Shown here: one piece after another, positions 36,601 through 45,600 of the stretch | How the letters are laid out: each line of letters opens with the position of its first letter | Numbering within the stretch: position 1 is the first letter of the stretch | Source: Mesocentrotus franciscanus | Taxonomy: Eukaryota; Echinodermata; Echinoidea; Camarodonta; Strongylocentrotidae | Length of the DNA: 64,000 nucleotides | Assembly: GCA_037976565.1 (NCBI GenBank) | Contig: CP137669.1 | Span: forward strand, 41,132,912 to 41,196,911 | Direction: 5' to 3' | Made by a program: the position numbers and the translations under genes | The notes under the pieces: generated by a model | The model's input: only the letters and a program-made list of their open reading frames with translations | Database searches by the model: none | What the model was told of the DNA's origin: nothing

Positions 36601-39600
36601 CTTCTCAATACATGACCCAACCTTCTTATTCCACTTCTCCTTACCACTTCCACAACAGTTTCTTCCAGGCCCAACCTTTCCATGAGCTCACATGTGTTCT
36701 TTCAATCAGACAGTTTCACACCACAAATCTTCTGTATCATGGCTCTTTCTGTTCTCCTGAAAATACCTTCTTCTACTGTCTTCATATTCCAAGTTTCTGA
36801 ACCAAACACCATCGCTACCATCAACCAAGTTAATATCAGGGAGCACTTCCCTGTAAACTTCGATACCATCAATCAGTCCTGTACATTTTATAAAAAGATT
36901 ATTGTATATCTAATGATTGTCCAATCAATCATTGATGTTCATACTTTAATATCATAAATTTGTTGTGAATCTGCAAGTGAAGAGGTAACCATCTTATTTT
37001 TTAAAACTTTTTTGTGGTTATTTTTCAATCATGAGGCAAAAGAGCAGTAAATACAAAATTCAACAATGTTTCAATGAGAATGATCTTTGGCTTATAGCAT
37101 GCATGTATACATTCATGTATGCTAGATATGCCTTGCCTATGTCTTTCCAATATGATATCACCTCTTTAAGTTTAAAATTGTGACATATTGTTTTCTTTTC
37201 CTTGTCTAATCTTTGTCTTGTAGGTCTTATGCAACCAACTAATGTTGTAGTCAGTTCCACAATCCTGGAGTTGTATTGGTTTGAGCCTTCTCAACCAAAC
37301 GGTGTCATCACTTCTTACATGCTGTATCGTGATAGTGAACTTGTCTACAGTGGCAACAATTCTGTGCTGACCTATGTTGACACTGGCTTAACACCCAACA
37401 CCAGGTACGAGTATGTGGTGTCTGCTATGACAGTTGCAGGAGGATCAAACAGCACTGTCCACATTGCACAGACACCATTTATTACACCAGAGGGCATACC
37501 ACCACCAACTCTGACAGTACTATCTGCTAGGTCAATTGAGGCAACATGGACCCAGCCTACTGTTCCTAATGGTATCATCAGACAGTATGGAATCGTTATC
37601 CTGAGTGGAACTCAGGATGAAAGGAGATTGGTGGCCACCTCTGTAACAACGCTTGTAGTTGATAACTTGACACCCTACACCCGGTATGATATGAGAGTTC
37701 AGGCTTGCGGTGATAGTGGATGTGGAGTTGGACCAAGAGCTTATGCAAGAACATTCGAAGCAGCACCAGAGGAACAGGGTCCTCCAACCTTGGTATCTAC
37801 AGGACCAAGTGTAGTAGAGGTCTCCTGGGATCCCCCTGCCAGACCAAATGGTATCATCCAGCAGTACTATGTATACCGTAGGCAGTATGGAACAACGCAG
37901 GAACTTCTTGTGTTTCTAACTACAACAGAGCAAAGTTTTGTGAATGCAGGAGGAGGACTGACTGCATTCAATCTCTATGAATACAGAGTGACAGTACAAA
38001 ACTCGCAAGGATCGACAGACAGTTCATGGGCATCCATTAGAACTCAGGAATCTGTTCCTGTAGGTATTGCAGCACCCAATCTTGTAGCTGTCAGTCCATA
38101 TGCAGTGCAAGGCACATGGACACCACCCTCTTCTCCAAATGGGATCATTGCCTACTACCGCATTGAGTATCAAGAACGACCAAATGACCCAACTGCCACA
38201 CCTGCTGTTGTAACAGCAGCTACAGTGGAAGGCACTGTCCTGCAGACCACATTTTATGGCCTATTGCCCTTCACATCCTACCAGGTTCGCATTGTTGCTA
38301 TCAATGGTGCAGGAGAGACGAGTGGTCCTTGGGGATCTGTAACAACTCTTCAGGGTGTCCCAGGAGACATTGGACAGTTCACAGTAGAGCAGCAGTCAAA
38401 TGGTTTAGCTCTATTATTGAGATGGGATGAACCGGGACAAGCAAATGGTGTCATTACTAATTACTTCATATACGAGGATGAGTATCTCATCGCACCGATT
38501 TATACTGGTCTCACAAGAGAGTTTCTCTTCAGGAGGTTGACTCCTTATACTGAATATGTAGTTGTTCTAGAAGCATGCACTAGTGTTGGTTGTGGAAGGG
38601 GTAATCCACAGACTGTCAGGACTGCTGAGGTAGCCCGCCAATCAAGCCCCACCTACCCTTGGCTTTGTAAACTCTACAGCAGTGGTCTTAAACTGGAAGG
38701 CACCTGTTAATCCTAATGGCGCTATCACCCAATATGATGTTATTAGACGATCAGCAAGACCTGCTTCAACAGACAGGAGAAAGAGAAACACAGATGAAAG
38801 TGCCTTCACAGTTACAGTAGTTATTCATTCTGAATACAACACAGATGCAGAAGACTATAGCTTTATTGATAACTCTTTACAGCCGTATCGAATCTATGAG
38901 TTCCGCATTCAATCCATCAACTCTCAGGGATCAGTGGAAAGTGACTGGGTTCAGGTAGATACTGATCAGGCTGCTCCTGTTGGTGTGGCCCCTCCCACTG
39001 TCAATCACATCACTAACACTCCAGGATCACTTGTTATTGGATGGACTCCTCCCACAGAAAGTAATGGCATCATCACTGGGTATAGACTACAGAGAAATAG
39101 TAGCACTCCATTCAGTTTTGAGGCAGACTACGGATTCCAGTTTACAGACATGAATCTTCAGGCTTTCACTGTGTATGTCTACACAATCGCAGTGTGCACC
39201 CAGGGTGGCTGCACAACAAGTTCAGCCACCTCCATCCGAACCTTAGAGACAGCTCCCACATTTGTTGATCCACCAAGTCCAGTCCCTATCAGCTCTAGTC
39301 AGATTATGGTCAACTGGACAACACCTTCTATTGCAAGTGGTGAGATCATGCAGTACCGCCTAAAGGTTGATGATGAGGTGCGATACAGTGGATTAGGTCT
39401 TTCTACTACCATCAGTGGTTTGACCCCACACCAGGAGTACACCTTTGTCCTAGAGGCTTGTACCTCTGGTGGTTGTACTGACAGTCCAGAGGCTTTGGCC
39501 CGTCCATTTGAAGCACCCCCTACAGGAATGAATCCACCATCTTTGAGAGTTCTCAGTGCAACAGCACTTGAAGCCAGCTGGTCCGAACCCAATGAACCCA

Positions 39601-42600
39601 ATGGTATCATATCACGTTATGAGTTACGCCGAGATGGCAAACTAGTATACGATGGTGATGCCCAAAGGTACCAGGACTTTGGAGATGGAGGACTGGGACT
39701 AACTCCAGGTCAGCAGTACTCCTATGTCATTACAGCCTTCAATAGTAGGGGACATGCTATTAGTGATGCAGCAGTAATTACCACTTCTTCATCCTCACCA
39801 GCTGGTCTGAGTCCACCAATTGTCTCTCCACTTTCTTCGCAAATCATCGGTGCTACCTGGCAGCCTCCAGCGTTCCCCAATGGTGAGATCCAAAACTTCA
39901 CCCTCTACATTGACAACAATATTGTCTACTCTGGAAGACTCTTTAGCTTTGACATCCGCAACCTAGACTTCTACACCTTGTACGAGATCCGTGTAGGAGC
40001 ATGCACCACTTCAGGTTGTGCTCTGAGTGACAGTGTGGAAGCAAGAACCTTTGAGCATACTCCCAGTGATCAAGTAGCCCCATCTCTAGAACCCTTGGCT
40101 GACAACCTTGGAATAGCAAGTGGCATCCGGGCAGTGTGGAATGCACCAAGCAATGAGAATGGCATCATCCTGGGCTACGAGCTCTACCGTAGGAGTGTTG
40201 ATCGTACGACAGGCAGGAGGTCTGACCCAACCTTGTTGGTCAACACCACCCTGAGGGAGTATGTAGATATGGATTCTGCTCTGATCCCTGATGAGACCTA
40301 TGAGTATTTGGTGGTGTCCTTCAACTCTGTAGGAGAAGCGTCTAGTCCCTGGGCCTCAGTCAGGATGCTGGAAGCACCACCACAGGTGAGTTGATATTCA
40401 TTACTGTCATCTGATAAATATCGAAATTCATAAATTACTTACAGCCATCACAAGGCTTACTTATTCCATTTTGTATATATATGCATGTATATCTCTAACA
40501 AAATTGTAGCTGTACAGAAGTACAGAACAGAAACAAATATAAGATGGGACTGTTAAAGGTGTGATGTTCCATTTTAATATTTATTTTTCTGCTTAGTCTC
40601 TCAATGTTATGACCCCTTGATTACCATTTTTTTTTTTGCTGTTAATTCAGCATTACAGTTTATAATATTGTATCAGAGTGGTATATAATGATGTCACCTT
40701 TGCAAGCTAAGAAACCCCTGCACTATTCGTATGAGTAGGGGAAACCCCTGTGTAGTGGTCCACCTGCAAATCCCCAATCAGTTATACTGGGAGGAGAGAC
40801 CCGAGCTTCACAGTGCTTCAGTTCGCTTCCCCCACCCAGGCTCAGGTGACCCCAAATGCTTAATAAAAATGTAACATATGCCATCAATTTCTATTACTTT
40901 CTTCCTGTTTTAGGGTCTCTTGCCACCTCTGGTGTCTGAATTAGAAGCTACAAGTCTCACCCTGACAATTCAAGAACCTAGTCAGCCAAATGGAGCCATC
41001 CAGAGATATGTCATCTACAGGAACAGCACTGTGGTAAGTGATGCGATCATCAGGTTTTAGTGAAGAAAGTGTGATATATGTTCATACATGTAGGTCAACA
41101 GCCTGAGAGCCTCAAGGGTATTGTGTAATTTGTTTAGATGACTTTTCTATTACCTGCAAGGAGAATCAGTCAAGAATCAGTCAGACCAACTGGGAAAGCT
41201 TTGCATCATATAGTATAATACGCAAAAAGGGACATTGTAAAATACATGATGTAAACTTCAGAAAAAAGGAACTATTATAGTACAGGTAGGGTGAAAGAGA
41301 TAATGGCATCATTTAGAATTACACAAATACAGTTACCTGCTGTTGCTAAAAAGCATGTGAATCTCTTATGAGTTTATCCAATTAATCTGGAAATTCATCC
41401 CATTTTGCTTGATACCTCAGCTAAGCCAGACAACACTGACCAGCTATAGAGATTCCGATCTCCTTCCATTCACCACCTACTCCTACTCTGTGGAGGCTTG
41501 TACATCAGGAGGATGCACGACCAGTGATGCTGTTACCGTGACAACGATTCAGATGGCGCCAAGTGGGCTGAGTGCTCCAGTCGTGATCCAGACTGACTCT
41601 ACATGGATCCAGCTGACTTGGGACTATCCAACAGACACAAATGGAATTATTACCAAGTATGTCAAATGCTACTTTCTTTTATTTTCCACACGGGAGAGTT
41701 TATGTAATTGGGCAGTGAAGCTGCATATACTTTAGTTGCCTGTTATTTATTTGGAATGGTTGCTTTATAATATTGGGCCAGGAGACCTTTGATTGGCAAT
41801 TCTTCTTTTTTTTCTGACATAAATTGATATATATATATATTTTTATTGAAATATGCATTTTTTCTATTATTTGCTAAATATAACTAACTAGATCTTTTAG
41901 CTTCACACTTGTGGTTACATCTTATTTTTCATGTATGCATATCAGTATAAATGATTAATTCACTCTGAGTGTCGTAGTTGTAACTACAGTCAAACCTGCT
42001 TTAGTGACCACCTGTCTACAAGGACCACCTGTCTACAAAGACCACACTTTTTGTTTCCCTTGAAAATGGTTTCTCATTGAAACATGTATTAAAGGAACCT
42101 GTCTACAAAGACCACCTGTCTACAAAGACCACTTTTTGTGTTTCCCTTGGGCGGTCGCTATAGACAGGTTTGACTGTAGTTGTAATATTAGTGGATATCT
42201 TATTTGTTTCATAATTTACCAATTTCCTGATAATAATTTTCATCTTTATGGCAGGTTTTAGTGAAGAAAGGTTGTATACGATCATAGGTCAACAGCCTAA
42301 GATCCTCAAGGGTATTATGTATAATTTGTTCATGTGGCCTTTCTATTACCTGCAAGTAGTATGAGTCAACAATGGTTATGTGAAGACCAGCTGTTATTTG
42401 TAACTCATTGCATGTGTTTTTGATATTCATAAAACTGTATATTTCATCTTCCCATCTTCTAGGTTTGAGCTCTTATTTGGACCAGGTTGTCCACTTACGA
42501 CCCAGCCTTTTGAGCAGACCTGCCCCGTAGAGGACTACATTCCTATCAACAAGGACCTGGCACTCACCCACAATGTCACTGGTCTAAAACCCTACACACG

Positions 42601-45600
42601 ATATGACTTTGTAGTGGTAGCTTACAATGGTGCTGGCCAGGTGGAGTCTTCCCCTGTCCAAGAAAATACCCTTTCAGCACGTGAGTATGACCAATAGGTG
42701 TATGAATTCACAAAATATATCCGTACAATTGCTTCTTATGTAGCGCAAAATCCCATTAATATTCTTCAATGCACTGAATACATGTAAAGGCAATGTGTGT
42801 CCATTTCTGCACACAGAAAAGTTGATATTTTTTGGCATCGATTGATAGAGCTGTGTATGGTCAAAGGTACCATGTATGTACTGTACATGTACCACTGTAT
42901 AAACTATGAATGTACCGGTATGTAGGATGAGTTTCAAATACATTCTGTAAACAACTTCACATATGTTTAGTTTCCTCACATGAGATATGAAAAGCTGTTA
43001 TCAAAATCTCCTTGTTTCTGGGATAGATCTTTAAGCTATAGATCTTCTTGTTCATTGAGGACAGTACTTTAAGTTAAATACAGATAGAGCAATGGTTCAA
43101 TTTCAAAGGTAATGTCATATATTGATTTCAGATTTTTCTTTTTCCTTTCTTTTTTTATGTGCCCACAGTGCCTTTCTTTGTGAGTGGCACCAAACCTTCC
43201 ATCACTAGTAACACCAATAACAGCCTGATCACAGTCAGCTGGGCTCAGAGCTTTGTACTTAATAGTATGCTCAGAGAGTACATCCTGGTAGAGAATGGTG
43301 ATACCGTCTACAGTGGTATTGCCACTGCAGTCACAAGGCCTCTTAAGGATATGGGTAAGCAGAGATATGAGTAGTCTTTATCTGGATAGTTGTAGTAGAA
43401 TGGTGATAATTTGTATAAGGGTATCGTCAGTCATTAGACCTCTCAATAAGGATAAGGGAAAACAAAGAAAGTGGTGTTCTATCTATATCTAGGTTGTTGT
43501 TAGTAGAATGATGAAACATAAACTTGGTTTAAATAACTCTCAAATGTTTGTTGTTATTGAATATAATGTGTATGTCTTTCAATTTTGTGGTGAGAATCTG
43601 ATGTGGAAGTACACAGACTGCATGAGTGCTTCTGTAGCACTCCGTCATCAGTATGAAGTAGAAATGACTTAATGACTGTCTCTCTTTTTCTTTCAGAATA
43701 TGAATTCACAGTGACTTGTGTGACATCAACAGGCAGTGTCTCCTATCCTACAATCATCTACCAGCCTCCTTGTAAGCCTACCTTTCACTTCAACAATGAT
43801 GAAATTTGGAAAAGGATTATTGCTGCCATTTTTACATTTATTAGTATCACCATATTGTTTGCTGTATATTTTTGCTATAAGTTTGCTGTATCTGCAGACA
43901 TGAGTAAAGTTTTCATTTGACTGTTTCTTCACATATATACAGTTCGGTTTGGTTTCAGTGAGTTTCAGGTTGGTTTAGGCCTAGTGTTAGCCTTGCAGAT
44001 GGGCATAGTGTTAAGTTCAGGGTTTCAAAATTAAGAATTTGATTAGCTAGAAATGAACCATGTAGTAATTTTCACAAAGCATACATAATATCTTCTCTTT
44101 TTTTTTTTGGGGGGGGGGGAGGAGGCTTATCATCTTGTATTAATTCTAAACAGATAAAGAGTTTTGAAGAGGCATAATCATAGATTGTATAGAAGTATAT
44201 GCAGTTAGCTTTCTTAGCATCCCAGGGGGGTGTTTCACAAAGACTAAGATCGACTTTAAGTTGGACTTAAGTATAGCAGGCCGTTCATGCCATTGGTTGC
44301 TATCACCATTGTTCTCTAAATTATAATCTTTAGACAATATTTTTCCTTCAATAATGAACTATCAAAAAATGTAAACTCTGTATATTTGAGACCACAATTT
44401 GTACGTCCTTTGAAAGACAAATACCAGTGAATGGTGAGAGCAAACAATGGCACGAACGGCCTGCTATACTTAAGTCCAACTTAAAGTCGATCTTAGTCTT
44501 TGTGAAACACCCCCCAGGTCAAATAGACATTGTGTATTTATTTATTTCTGATATTCATACAGGGTAGCACATTTTCACCTATAGTGGTGGTCTTCCATGA
44601 GGCCCTTTTGGTAACACAAAATGCAATAACAATCATGAATATATACTCATAACAGTAACAGAACAAATACAGAAGAAAATAAGTATATGCATATATGCAT
44701 ATTCTATGGTTTCCTCATAATAAATTTGGATATTTTCAACAAAAGACTGTTGCATATTTGTAATATTGTATTAAATGTATAGATGATAATCTATTAATGA
44801 CGTCTGCTTTATATTCATGACAGCCACTGGAGGACCCCAACCTGAAGCACAGACACAATGGTATTCCTCTGTATGGTTCATTGCCATCATGGTCTTACTC
44901 GGTGTAGTAATCATCTTCATCCTCATTGCCGTCGTCCTGAGTCGTACTGGAACACGTAAGCCTTACGCAAGAGAGAGGACCCCTCTTCCACCAAGACAGA
45001 GGAAAGCTCATAACTTCACCTTCTCTTCCATGCTTCCGAGATACCCTGAGTCAGAGAGTATACTGGTAAGGATCCAAGCTTTCATTAACCTATCAAAATT
45101 TAAAAGCGCAAGGGACCGTAAAATTGCCAGGGACTGCCTGCATATATGTGAAACACATTAAAAATAAATTCAAATCCTAAGTACAAGATTGTAGTTGGTT
45201 GAAGTTCAACTGAGCTTAAATTGTGGAGTAGCATTTAAATTGATGCTTTATTTTAAAAGCTGTAGGGTGTTAATAAGATTAATGAACTAGCCTGACCCAG
45301 TTTATGTATAGACTTGAAAGAGTCTTGCATTTTGATATTGACAATAATGTAATTCTCACAGACTCAAAATAATTTTTCTCTGGGAGTGTCAAAAGCTACA
45401 AATCACAATATCTGATGACATTTTTTGATAGAAATATGAACCGGTAATAGGTGAGTAGTAACTTCATCCTGTAGTATTGGCCAACTACATACATGTATTT
45501 AGATCACCTGTTGATAGTGGCCTAGCTTTCTCATTATATGTTTTGGATGACCTTTGTAGGCAAGTTTAACTTACAAAATTACATTATTTCATTCTTGTTT

